Part shown: piece by piece, positions 7,114 through 15,084 of the stretch | Numbering within the stretch: the stretch's first letter is position 1 | Layout: the number at the start of each line of letters is the position of its first letter | Source of the DNA: Cytophagaceae bacterium | GTDB taxonomy: Bacteria > Bacteroidota > Bacteroidia > Cytophagales > Cytophagaceae | Assembly: GCA_021151805.1 (NCBI GenBank) | Contig: JAGKWN010000075.1 | Location: 1-20,106 of the forward strand | DNA: 20,106 bases | Direction of reading: 5' to 3' | Notes under the pieces: generated by a model | What the model was told of the DNA's origin: nothing | The model's database searches: none | What the model saw: only the letters and a program-made list of their open reading frames with translations | Made by a program: the position numbers and the translations under genes

Positions 7114-7914
7114 ATGACTCTCTCCCCATTCATAACAGCCGATATCGCCGACCTACCGCTGCTGCAGCCGGAAGGGTGGCATGATATTGTTCCTGTCTAT
7201 GAATTCTATACAGCATCAACTTTTTGTTTCCCTGTTAAAATAACACTTGCCAATGAACTGGTTGGGGTTGGCACCACCATCATGCACCACGATACCGCCT
7301 GGCTCGCACACATCATCGTTCATCCGGAATATAGAAACAGAGGTATTGGTAAATACATCACTCAATCACTCATCAACAGTATTGATAGCAGGTTTTGTAA
7401 AACAATTTATTTGATTGCTACCGCGCTTGGTGAACCTGTCTATGAAAAACTGGGCTTCGAAACGGAAACCGAATATCTTTTTTATAAAGATTTAAAAGCA
7501 GATAAAAAATACCATCCTTCCACATATGTTCTTCCTTATACCCAAAACTTCCATGAACAAATTCAGTTTATGGATCAGCGTATTTCAGGAGAGAACAGGC
7601 TATTCCATTTTGAAAATCGTTTAGCAACAGCCTTTGTTTACACTGCAAACAATCGTGTGGAAGGTTATTACATTCCGGATTTTCATGAAGGGTTTATTAT
7701 AGCAACATCCTCAGAGGCCGGAATCGAATTAATGCAAAAACGACTCCTTTCAAAGGATCATGCAGCCTTCCCTATTAATAATACCTCAGCCCTCTCGTGT
7801 ATGAGTATACAAGGTTTTGAACCATTTAAAACAGCAAAGCGTATGCGTTTGGGTGAAATTCGGGAAGTTGATTATTCAAAAATATTCAATCGTGTCGCCG
7901 GAAGCATAGGATAA
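7114..7914 (+). CDS. Two-domain GNAT acetyltransferase (YitH-like)
   Basis: A 266-residue cytoplasmic N-acetyltransferase. The N-terminal GNAT domain (about 1-130) has the acetyl-CoA motif A, IIVHPEYRNRGIGKYI (67-82), with the RxxGxG pyrophosphate loop at 74-79, and ends with the usual YEKLGF strand. The C-terminal half (about 140-255) resembles the second domain found in YitH-type GNAT proteins, with GYYIPD, a run of short strands, and the closing IQGFEPFKTAKRMRLG, where the GF and RM pairs are characteristic. The acceptor substrate is unknown. It is isolated, with REP-like palindromes upstream and 193 non-coding bases downstream. Confidence 0.85.
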   Translation: MTLSPFITADIADLPLLQPEGWHDIVPVYEFYTASTFCFPVKITLANELVGVGTTIMHHDTAWLAHIIVHPEYRNRGIGKYITQSLINSIDSRFCKTIYLIATALGEPVYEKLGFETETEYLFYKDLKADKKYHPSTYVLPYTQNFHEQIQFMDQRISGENRLFHFENRLATAFVYTANNRVEGYYIPDFHEGFIIATSSEAGIELMQKRLLSKDHAAFPINNTSALSCMSIQGFEPFKTAKRMRLGEIREVDYSKIFNRVAGSIG

Positions 7915-8107
7915 TCCCATTACCTGGTATAACCTTGCTCATGCTACATAAATTTTCTTTATTCCAAACAATATAAAATATACGTAGAACTCTGAATGTA
8001 AGCTTCTTTGTAGTTCTAATTTTTCTTTTTACCTATATTAAAGTATTTTTACCTTACTGCCCATATGTCTGGAAGATCTGTATTGAACAAATCCCGGTTG
8101 TAATAAA

Positions 8108-9349
8108 ATGAAATTGTTTAGCTGCAAGCATTGCAACAACACACTGTATTTTGAAAATAGTATCTGCCTGAGCTGTCGGAATTCAATTGGATTTGATAGC
8201 CAGCAATTAATTATGCTTACGATACAGAAAAATAAAACAGATTCTTTTTATACAGATATACATTCTAAAAAAACATACAAGTACTGTCAGAATGCACAGG
8301 AAGCAACCTGCAACTGGTTAATTCCCGCGGAAAGCACATCAAGCTTTTGTGTAGCCTGTGAACTGAACAGAACCATTCCTCCTCTTACCATTGCACAGAA
8401 CAGAGAACGCTGGCATAAAATTGAAATTGCCAAACACCGCCTGATCTATTCCCTGCTCAAACTACAATTACCTATTAAGAAGAAAATCAATAACAGTATT
8501 GAAGGTATTGCATTTGATTTTACAGTAGATCATCATACAAAAAGCGTAACAACGGGTCATCAATCCGGACTCATCACCATCAATATCAAAGAAGCGGATG
8601 AAGCAGAACGTGCCAAAAACAAATACGATCTGAACGAAAAATACAGAACGCTGCTCGGACACTTCCGCCATGAAATAGGCCATTATTACTGGGATGTGCT
8701 CATTAAGAACAATCCTAAGAAATTAAAAAAATTCAGGGAGTTGTTTGGCGATGAAACGATTAATTATCAGCAAGCTCTTAGGAACTACTACAACAATCCC
8801 AATAAGAATACAAGCAACCACTACATCAGTATTTATGCAACTTCTCACCCATGGGAAGATTGGGCAGAATCCTGGGCACACTACATGCACCTGATGGATA
8901 CAGTTGAAACAGCATTTAACTTTGGCATTCAGCTCGACACCGAATCACTGCAGCAACGAAACATCAACGCACCAAAAATTTCTGACCCATATCAGGTAAA
9001 AAAATTCATAGATATTTTCAACATGTGGGTCCCGCTTGGCTTCGCTGTTAACGGTCTCAGCAGAAGCATGGGCCACCCTGAATTTTATCCATTTGTTATT
9101 TCGGAAGAAATCGTTGAAAAACTTTCGTTTATACATAAGCTTTGTAAAAAGCACAGATTGTGGAACGAAAATGAAAGTACCGAACTAACAGCAAAGGATA
9201 AACAAATCATTGCGGAAGACCAGATTCAGGCTGCATCAGAAGAAGCTATCCAAAAACCTGAACAAAGTCAGATTCAATCGCAGACGCAAGGTTCAACAGG
9301 CAAAGAAAGTAAACCGTCTTTGCTGGCTTCGCTGTTCAAAAATAAATAA
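8108..9349 (+). CDS. Zinc-ribbon HExxH metallopeptidase, copy 1 (Peptidase_Mx-like)
   Basis: A 413-residue soluble protein. The N-terminus carries two zinc-ribbon-like cysteine clusters: CxxC at C6/C9 with CxxC at C20/C23, then C60, C68 and CVAC at 81-84. The catalytic part has HEIGH at 188-192 (two zinc histidines and the catalytic glutamate), followed by HPWEDWAESWAHYMH at 247-261, whose E250 or E254 is the probable third ligand. This matches the 'putative zinc-binding metallopeptidase' family (Pfam Peptidase_Mx) as I remember it. No signal peptide or membrane segment is visible, so it should act in the cytoplasm. About residues 365-400 form a Gln/Ser-rich tail absent from copy 2. Its substrate is unknown. 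A terminator follows. Confidence 0.85.
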   Translation: MKLFSCKHCNNTLYFENSICLSCRNSIGFDSQQLIMLTIQKNKTDSFYTDIHSKKTYKYCQNAQEATCNWLIPAESTSSFCVACELNRTIPPLTIAQNRERWHKIEIAKHRLIYSLLKLQLPIKKKINNSIEGIAFDFTVDHHTKSVTTGHQSGLITINIKEADEAERAKNKYDLNEKYRTLLGHFRHEIGHYYWDVLIKNNPKKLKKFRELFGDETINYQQALRNYYNNPNKNTSNHYISIYATSHPWEDWAESWAHYMHLMDTVETAFNFGIQLDTESLQQRNINAPKISDPYQVKKFIDIFNMWVPLGFAVNGLSRSMGHPEFYPFVISEEIVEKLSFIHKLCKKHRLWNENESTELTAKDKQIIAEDQIQAASEEAIQKPEQSQIQSQTQGSTGKESKPSLLASLFKNK

Positions 9350-9373
9350 TCACATCATTTCCTTCATATATAA

Positions 9374-9406
9374 AAAACCTTGCAGCAAGCAGGGTTTTAT
9401 TTTTTT
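9374..9406 (+). terminator. Rho-independent terminator after metallopeptidase copy 1
   Basis: AAAACCTTGC (9374-9383) pairs with GCAGGGTTTT (9389-9398), one G-T pair, with loop AGCAA, then an AT followed by six T residues. It separates the two paralogues into different transcription units. Confidence 0.85.
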
Positions 9407-9516
9407 ACTGCGTATGTATGTATTAAAACTATATAAACAATTCTGATTATTATGTAAAACTCGCAGATAAAATACAGGGTTATTTTGTATGACAGTACTA
9501 TCATCACCCCCATGCC

Positions 9517-10584
9517 ATGAAACTCTATTCCTGCAGCAACTGCAACAGCTCTCTTTATTTTGAAAATAGTATGTGCCTGCATTGCAAGCATCCTGTGGGA
9601 TTTGAAAGCAAACAGTTATCCATGCTTACCCTGGTGACAAACAATACTAATAGTTACACGTTTTCAGAGGTAAAAACAAAGGCATCGTACAAATACTGTT
9701 TGAATAAGCAGCATGAAAATTGTAACTGGTTGATCCCGGCAGAAAGTTCTTCTGATTACTGTGTAGCCTGTGACCTCAACAGAACCATCCCGCCTCTTAA
9801 TATTGAAGCCAATCGATTACGATGGAACGAAATAGAAATAGCAAAACACCGGCTCATCTATTCGTTGCTGCGCTTGCACTTACCTATTGAAAAAAAGACT
9901 GATGAAAATGATGCAGGTGTTGCATTTGATTTCCTGGCAGAACTTTCAGCGGAAGAAAAGATCATGACCGGCCACGACAATGGCGTTATTACGCTAAACA
10001 TCAATGAAGCTGATGATGCAGAACGTGCACGACACAAGCTTGATCTGGGAGAAAAATACAGGACATTGCTGGGACACTTTCGCCATGAGATCGGTCATTA
10101 CTACTGGGATCTACTGATCCGAAATACAAAATTTATAAATGAATTCAGAACGATCTTCGGAGATGAAACCAGCGATTATGCAGAAGCATTAAACAACTAC
10201 TACCATTCGGATCCCGCTCCGGATTGGCAGAACAAATTTATCAGCGTTTACGCAACCTCTCACCCATGGGAAGACTGGGCAGAATCATGGGCACATTATA
10301 TGCACATCATGGATACCCTGGAAACGGCTTATTTCTTTGGCATTGGCCTGAATAGCATTGAGCCTGCAAATGATAGCATTCATACCGAAATAACGAAAGA
10401 TCCATATACCATCGCTGATTTCAGCATACTGTTTGACATGTGGGTTCCGTTAACTTTTGCCGTAAATAATCTCAACCGAAGCATGGGCCATGCTGATTTC
10501 TATCCCTTTGTGATCTCTGAAACCGTTGTAAAAAAATTATCCTTTATACACAATGTATGCAAAGCAAAACGCTCAGTACAGTGA
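9517..10584 (+). CDS. Zinc-ribbon HExxH metallopeptidase, copy 2 (Peptidase_Mx-like)
   Basis: A 355-residue paralogue of the preceding gene, alignable along its whole length. It keeps every metal-site feature: C6/C9/C20/C23, C61, C69 and CVAC at 82-85, HEIGHYYW from H190 to W197, and a second HPWEDWAESWAHYMH block. It ends just after FIHNVCKAKR and lacks the Gln-rich tail of copy 1. The ATG is chosen because MKLYSCSNCN mirrors MKLFSCKHCN of copy 1. The oxidoreductase gene starts only 24 bases after the stop with no terminator between, so the two are probably co-transcribed. Its role is unknown; the strict conservation of both metal sites suggests two working enzymes rather than a decaying duplicate. 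Confidence 0.85.
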   Translation: MKLYSCSNCNSSLYFENSMCLHCKHPVGFESKQLSMLTLVTNNTNSYTFSEVKTKASYKYCLNKQHENCNWLIPAESSSDYCVACDLNRTIPPLNIEANRLRWNEIEIAKHRLIYSLLRLHLPIEKKTDENDAGVAFDFLAELSAEEKIMTGHDNGVITLNINEADDAERARHKLDLGEKYRTLLGHFRHEIGHYYWDLLIRNTKFINEFRTIFGDETSDYAEALNNYYHSDPAPDWQNKFISVYATSHPWEDWAESWAHYMHIMDTLETAYFFGIGLNSIEPANDSIHTEITKDPYTIADFSILFDMWVPLTFAVNNLNRSMGHADFYPFVISETVVKKLSFIHNVCKAKRSVQ

Positions 10585-10608
10585 AGCTTTAATTTTATTT
10601 GTTATTGA

Positions 10609-12336
10609 ATGATTAATACGGAAAAGCCCACAAGGATTGCATTCATCGGTGGTGGCCCGTCAGCTTTATATCTATGCAGGAACCTGACTGATGCCGGCAA
10701 AAACAATATTGAAATAACTATTTTTGAAAAAAGTGATACTCCCGGACAAGGCATGCCTTACAGTAGTGCCGGAGCAAATAAAGAACACGTTGCTAATATC
10801 TCTGCTAGTGAGATCCCTCCAATCATAAATACTTTTCAGGAATGGATTTTTAATGCCCCTGCAGAAGTACTTCAAAGATTTGGCATACAACTTTCATGCT
10901 TCAATGAATATGAAGTTTTGCAGCGGCTACTCATTGGTGAATATCTGTCTGCCCAATTTCATGCCGTACTTGCTATCGCTGAAAAGAAAGGTATCAAAAT
11001 TAATGTCCGGACAAACCATACGGTACTTGATATACAAGACATTAAAAATGAAGTGGTCATACAAACAGATAAAAATGCTCCTCAATCTTTCGACCACTGC
11101 ATCATCTGTACAGGTCATTCATGGCCCAAAACAAACGAAGGAAAAATCAGTGGATATTACGATTCTCCCTACCCACCTGCTAAGCTGCATTTTCAGGTCA
11201 ATCATGCGGTTGCAATACGGGGTTCTTCATTAACTGCCATTGATGCCATAAGAACCTTATCACGCATCCATGGAAACTTCCATGAAAACAGTAAAGGTAT
11301 GTTGTCATATCACCTCAATGAAGAAAATAAAAACTTCCGTATGGTACTTCATTCCAGCGGTGGTATGCTTCCCGTGATCCGCACTTATCTGAAAGCTCCG
11401 CAATCTGAATCCAGCCCGCTTACGCCGGAGCTGATAGCGGAGAACAAAGCAAAGAACAATGGCTTTCTTTCACTGGATTTTGTATTCGATATTGCCTTTA
11501 AAAATCTGCTCCATGACAATGACCCGGATTTTTACAAACGCATACAAGACATGAATATGGAAGCCTTTGTAGAGGCAATGATGGAACTGCGTGAGCGCAT
11601 AGATCCATTTATCCTTTTTGAGGCTGAATACCGCGAAGCTGAGAAATCGATTCAGCGCCACGAACCTGTATACTGGAAATCCATGCTCGCACTTTTAAGT
11701 TTCACCATGAACTATCCCGCCAAATATTTTGCAGCAGAGGATATGATACGCCTGCAAAACTGTCTAAGCGAATTGATTTCCATTGTAATTGCTTCTGTTC
11801 CGCAAAGTTCTGCGAGGGAATTGCTTGCCTTGCATACTGCCGGAGTACTTGATATCATTGAAGTAGACAAAGATAGCCGTGTAGCTGCTGAAAAAGAAGC
11901 AGGAATTATGTATCACTACAAAAATGTGCATGGCATACCTATCTCTATTTTTTATAAAACATTCATTGATGCCATCGGACAAAAGAGTTTTTCCCTGGAA
12001 GAATTTCCGTTTAAAACATTGGTTGATGAAAAAACCGTTGCTCAGGCATGGCTTCAATTTAACGACATAAAAGAAGCTGAAAAGGAACTTGCAAATGGAA
12101 ATAAGGATATTGATAAAAAACCTGATGGCTCATATTGCTATCAAGTACCAGGCATCGCCATCAATGACAGCTTTCAGGTACTTGATGAAAATTACGTTCC
12201 GAATGACCGCATTTACATCATGGCTGTACCTTATATTCACGGCTATAACCCCGATTATTCCGGCCTCGATTTCTGTAATAAAACTTCACAATTAATTTGC
12301 CAGCATTTAATGAATCAATACGATACTACCTTATAA
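10609..12336 (+). CDS. FAD/NAD(P)-binding oxidoreductase
   Basis: A 575-residue flavoprotein-like protein of the FAD-NAD(P)-binding (NAD_binding_9) type. The N-terminal Rossmann motif is IAFIGGGPSALYLC (10-23), with the ribose-binding glutamate E40 at the end of the second strand (ITIFEKS). GQGMPYSS at 47-54 is a family feature. ICTGHSWP (166-173) is the typical second FAD contact, and VAIRGSSLTAIDA (201-213) is a second dinucleotide-binding loop. There is no signal peptide. It lies 24 bases downstream of metallopeptidase copy 2 on the same strand, suggesting an operon. The substrate is unknown; relatives include hydroxyacylglutathione-hydrolase-like fusions and uncharacterised monooxygenase-like proteins. 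It converges on the gene at 12351 with a 14-base gap and no visible terminator. Confidence 0.85.
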   Translation: MINTEKPTRIAFIGGGPSALYLCRNLTDAGKNNIEITIFEKSDTPGQGMPYSSAGANKEHVANISASEIPPIINTFQEWIFNAPAEVLQRFGIQLSCFNEYEVLQRLLIGEYLSAQFHAVLAIAEKKGIKINVRTNHTVLDIQDIKNEVVIQTDKNAPQSFDHCIICTGHSWPKTNEGKISGYYDSPYPPAKLHFQVNHAVAIRGSSLTAIDAIRTLSRIHGNFHENSKGMLSYHLNEENKNFRMVLHSSGGMLPVIRTYLKAPQSESSPLTPELIAENKAKNNGFLSLDFVFDIAFKNLLHDNDPDFYKRIQDMNMEAFVEAMMELRERIDPFILFEAEYREAEKSIQRHEPVYWKSMLALLSFTMNYPAKYFAAEDMIRLQNCLSELISIVIASVPQSSARELLALHTAGVLDIIEVDKDSRVAAEKEAGIMYHYKNVHGIPISIFYKTFIDAIGQKSFSLEEFPFKTLVDEKTVAQAWLQFNDIKEAEKELANGNKDIDKKPDGSYCYQVPGIAINDSFQVLDENYVPNDRIYIMAVPYIHGYNPDYSGLDFCNKTSQLICQHLMNQYDTTL

Positions 12337-12350
12337 TCGAAAAATAAAAA

Positions 12351-12722
12351 TCATTCCTTTATTTTTATCACACCCGTTCTATACAGATCCAATGCTTCTT
12401 TCAATATATCTTTGATGGTTTTCAGCGGAAGATTTTTATTGGCATTCACCCGGAAGATTTTCATCCTTGCACGACTCCCTGCTTCCAGTTTGGAATGTTT
12501 CAGATAATTGCCTTCGACCATTAATATATAAGGTTCCGTTGTTTTTTTATTTGTCCATAAATAACAGAACATTCTTTTCTTATAGCAAAAGCACGGCATG
12601 CCATATTTCCGTGTTTCAGTAATATGCACATCCTGTTCCAGAATAATCGTACGCAAAGCCAATAAGCAGCTCTTGTTGGGCTCTTCCAGATTCAAATAAA
12701 AAGCATCTGTTTCGCGAATCAT
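12351..12722 (-). CDS. DUF1801-family protein
   Basis: A 123-residue cytoplasmic protein. The core LRTIILEQDVHITETRKYGMPCFCYKKRMFCYLW (about 23-56) followed by KTTEPYILMVEG matches the DUF1801 (YdhG-like) fold. A strand with GMPCF and a Lys-rich C-terminal helix (TIKDILKEALDLY) are typical. The biochemical role of the family is unknown. Its start lies 12 bases after the stop of the secreted protein at 12735, so both are probably one transcript. Confidence 0.8.
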   Translation of the reverse strand: MIRETDAFYLNLEEPNKSCLLALRTIILEQDVHITETRKYGMPCFCYKKRMFCYLWTNKKTTEPYILMVEGNYLKHSKLEAGSRARMKIFRVNANKNLPLKTIKDILKEALDLYRTGVIKIKE

Positions 12723-12734
12723 AAAGCTACCGCA

Positions 12735-13565
12735 TTACTTTACAATAAACAGGTCAAATCCATAACCATGGTGCAATAAAGGTTCTTCATAAACGGCTTT
12801 GGTTATATTTGTAAACTGAAGATCGGGTTTATACTCTTTTACAAGTATTGCGGTTTCACCTTCTTTTCCCATTTTCTTAGCAGCTTTAGGGTCACTGGTG
12901 ATCCAGCCCATGCTGATCTCATGTCCAGTTGCCACATGCCCAATAACAAGTTCCACATCATCCAGTTTATATACGCGGATTGAATTTGCGTAGAATTTCA
13001 TGATATGAATGGCTGAAGGCTCGTTTTGATCAAATCCATAATACGAAGTATCTTCCAGTACAGATAGTAAATAACTATTATTCTGGTAAACAAAATAGCT
13101 TTTCTTTGTAAGCGCGTTTTCTGTAAGCTTTATGTATTCACAGGATTGCTGAAAATCGCAATACGATACATAAACAGGATTGAAGAGCTTAATAGCGGGA
13201 TACCTGGTACATATAGACGTATATCCTTTCATATAAAAAGATTGTAGCGTGTCCAGATACCTTTCTTCAAGTGAAAATGTAAAGCCGATAGATTCTTTGC
13301 ATAATAGATGTTGCGTTTTATCATATTTAGAAATAAATCCCTCAATCATCCACATCTCTGTCCATTCATCAGCAGAATCCAGCCCCAGTCTGAGCCATCT
13401 GTTGCCCTCTGCCTGTGAGGTTCTCCGAATCTGCATATCAACGGTAATGATGGTATCTGAATGCATACCTACCGGAAATATTTTGAATTGATAGGTATTC
13501 AGACATGCCTGTGAAGAGACGCTCTGCAAAAATAAAGACAGAATAAAAAAAGGAAGTCCTTTCAT
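12735..13565 (-). CDS. Secreted protein of unknown function
   Basis: A 276-residue exported protein. MKGLPFFILSLFLQSVSS is a signal peptide with cleavage around residues 18-20. The mature part begins ACLNTYQFKIFPVG and is mixed beta/alpha with many aromatic residues and scattered cysteines, compatible with a periplasmic or surface protein. No family is recognised. The gene heads a two-gene unit with the DUF1801 protein and has 167 non-coding bases upstream. Confidence 0.75.
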   Translation of the reverse strand: MKGLPFFILSLFLQSVSSQACLNTYQFKIFPVGMHSDTIITVDMQIRRTSQAEGNRWLRLGLDSADEWTEMWMIEGFISKYDKTQHLLCKESIGFTFSLEERYLDTLQSFYMKGYTSICTRYPAIKLFNPVYVSYCDFQQSCEYIKLTENALTKKSYFVYQNNSYLLSVLEDTSYYGFDQNEPSAIHIMKFYANSIRVYKLDDVELVIGHVATGHEISMGWITSDPKAAKKMGKEGETAILVKEYKPDLQFTNITKAVYEEPLLHHGYGFDLFIVK

Positions 13566-13682
13566 AAAACCTTATATCGATAAAATACTGCTTGATTCAT
13601 CCATGCTGTATGCGGTATAACAACAATGATGATTACCGTCTAAATATCTAAACTTTCGACCAATAAAAAAATACTGCAAAAG

Positions 13683-13710
13683 AAAACCCCAGTGTTATTT
13701 ACCGGGGTTT
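13683..13710 (-). terminator. Terminator of the SnoaL-like gene
   Basis: AAACCCC (13684-13690) pairs with GGGGTTT (13704-13710), with a 13-base loop. Read on the minus strand the stem is followed by TTTTCTTTTG. It begins 22 bases after the stop codon of the gene at 13733. Confidence 0.75.
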
Positions 13711-13732
13711 ATAAATATTCATCAAGAATTCT

Positions 13733-14104
13733 TCAATAAAAAAACTGCTCTGAGATGATCTCACCATCTTTCACTTCATACAGCATAACCTCATTCAGCT
13801 GTACTCTGCCAAAGCCCTGTATGGTAAGATCCATATTCCGTCCTACAGCAAAATGGTTGCCGCCAATAACGGGAGCTGTAGTAGATGCGCTATGTACAGC
13901 TTCGATCGTTTGTACAAACGTTTCACCTTTTTTACGAACGGCAGCTTTTCCTTCTGCATAACCCATATAAGGAGAGTTTACCGGATCTATGCTCTTCACG
14001 CTTTCAGCAAAAAGTTCTTCCTGAATTTCAAACCATTTCTCTTGTTGTGCAAGCTCATTGAACCGATCGGCGACCTGTTGTACGGTCATTGCTATTTTTT
14101 CCAT
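13733..14104 (-). CDS. SnoaL-like (NTF2 fold) protein
   Basis: A 123-residue single-domain protein of the SnoaL-like/NTF2 cone-shaped alpha+beta barrel type. The helix VQQVADRFNELAQQEKWFEIQEELFAESV, the turn GYAEGKAAVRKKGETF (48-63) and the closing strand VMLYEVKDGEIISEQFFY (106-123) are the family pattern. Such proteins range from small enzymes to ligand binders, so no reaction can be assigned. The ATG at 14104 lies 32 bases after a perfect promoter element and 63 bases after a 20-base site shared with the EthD-like gene at 17745, which points to inducible, co-ordinated expression. It is monocistronic, with its own terminator. Confidence 0.82.
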   Translation of the reverse strand: MEKIAMTVQQVADRFNELAQQEKWFEIQEELFAESVKSIDPVNSPYMGYAEGKAAVRKKGETFVQTIEAVHSASTTAPVIGGNHFAVGRNMDLTIQGFGRVQLNEVMLYEVKDGEIISEQFFY

Positions 14105-14136
14105 AATTGTTTTTGCTAATGTGATACATGATAAAA

Positions 14137-14144
14137 CAAAAATA
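14137..14144 (-). promoter_or_regulatory. -7 promoter element (TATTTTTG)
   Basis: On the minus strand this reads TATTTTTG, an exact match to the Bacteroidota TAnnTTTG element. It lies 32 bases before the ATG of the SnoaL-like gene. No TTTG -33 box stands at the usual 19-21 base distance. Instead, the shared 20-base site begins 23 bases upstream, the layout of an activator-dependent promoter. Confidence 0.75.
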
Positions 14145-14167
14145 ACACACAGTAAACAAACAGGTCT

Positions 14168-14187
14168 GGTGTAAAATAGACTTTATG
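14168..14187 (-). promoter_or_regulatory. Shared 20-base operator, copy A
   Basis: Plus-strand GGTGTAAAATAGACTTTATG, identical to 18121-18140. It contains a TAAA-N6-TTTA inverted repeat. Just beyond the 20-mer both copies also share GAAT at offsets +7 to +10. It is exactly 23 bases from the -7 element, as in copy B. It is a likely transcription factor binding site; the factor is unknown. Confidence 0.75.
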
Positions 14188-14411
14188 AGAGGCGAATATG
14201 GACAGTTGCGGAATAGCATTGTTACTTCTTGATATCAACAACTCGTTTGGATTAAAAGATTGTTATTGGCTAATCAATTACCTCCTTCACTTTTTACCTG
14301 CTCTTCGATGGGCCAACTTTCGACCTCGTATTGCACAACGCCTTTTAACGGATTTTTTTCACCGCGAAACGACTTTGACGTATAACCAAACCTCCTACAT
14401 CTACACTTATC
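14188..14411. other. Intergenic stretch without a supported gene
   Basis: Together with the promoter region at 14105-14187 this makes about 300 bases between the SnoaL-like gene and the orphan at 14412. A 78-codon frame on + (14198-14434) and a 45-codon frame on - (roughly 14274-14408, with FGYTSKSFRGEKNPLKG) are both open, but neither has a convincing start. Open frames on both strands can be a sign of a dispersed repeat rather than a gene. No hairpin, tRNA or transposon ends were recognised. Confidence 0.5.
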
Positions 14412-15068
14412 TTAGTAATTTTCTTCATATTTAAACAAGGCGGCCTCGCCTAAAACTTCTGCAAAGGCATCGTAACCGGTAAAGAATTTTTTATTCGCCT
14501 GTTCGGATTCAATCATCATATAAAGTGGATGATAATCGGTGGCAACAAAAACACCAACGCCATTAATGATCTGATCGGGTAAAATAATGATCTCTTCAAT
14601 GGATTTCTTTTCTGCCGCATCAAACCCGCGCCACCATTTAATATATGTATAAGGCTTTGCCAAAAACATTTCTTTATTCAATTTTATTCCCGACCATTGA
14701 ATACTGTCATAGTATGCAATGAATTTATTTTTTAAAGGTTCCAGTATTTCTTTATTCTGCATTCTTATTGAATCGAACCTTAACTGATTCCAGTCGTCCT
14801 CAAACCTGATTTTTACAGACAGCGTATCTAATCTATTAAAAGTTCCATTCCAATTGCGCAGCGGACTGATGGACGTATTCACAAAAAATGTATCTATAAA
14901 CATAAGATGAATCTGTTCCTTATCCTGGCTGATATGCCACGACTTGGTTTTCACTTTCTTTTCCAATTTACTGTACAGATCAGATTTGACCTTGATTATG
15001 GAATTATTATTTTGCCCATGCGCCGCGTAAAAAAGACAGGTAAATAGTATCCACAAAGATATTTTCAT
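14412..15068 (-). CDS. Secreted protein of unknown function
   Basis: 218 residues from the ATG at 15068. This start is preferred over 15113 because MKISLWILFTCLFYAAHGQ is then a complete signal peptide and a 29-base overlap with the upstream gene becomes a 16-base gap. The mature part begins with a Lys-rich segment (IIKVKSDLYSKLEKKVKTK), then alternates predicted strands and helices with many Trp and Tyr residues. No family is recognised. It is the last gene of the five-gene run starting at 17570, and no terminator is seen after it. Confidence 0.72.
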   Translation of the reverse strand: MKISLWILFTCLFYAAHGQNNNSIIKVKSDLYSKLEKKVKTKSWHISQDKEQIHLMFIDTFFVNTSISPLRNWNGTFNRLDTLSVKIRFEDDWNQLRFDSIRMQNKEILEPLKNKFIAYYDSIQWSGIKLNKEMFLAKPYTYIKWWRGFDAAEKKSIEEIIILPDQIINGVGVFVATDYHPLYMMIESEQANKKFFTGYDAFAEVLGEAALFKYEENY

Positions 15069-15084
15069 ATAAAATATTTTAAAT

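Noticed and set aside
9480..9500. Promoter of metallopeptidase copy 2 at TTATTTTG
   Set aside because: One mismatch to TAnnTTTG and no -33 TTTG at the right distance; too weak to list.
14188..14411. Integron attC-like site
   Set aside because: The AACAACTCGTTT start looked like an attC core, but no matching RYYYAAC...GTTRRRY inverted pair could be found.
14198..14434. Plus-strand 78-codon frame as a gene
   Set aside because: No recognised family, no convincing start signal, overlap with the end of the minus-strand gene at 14412, and a competing minus-strand frame. Kept only as an unexplained stretch.
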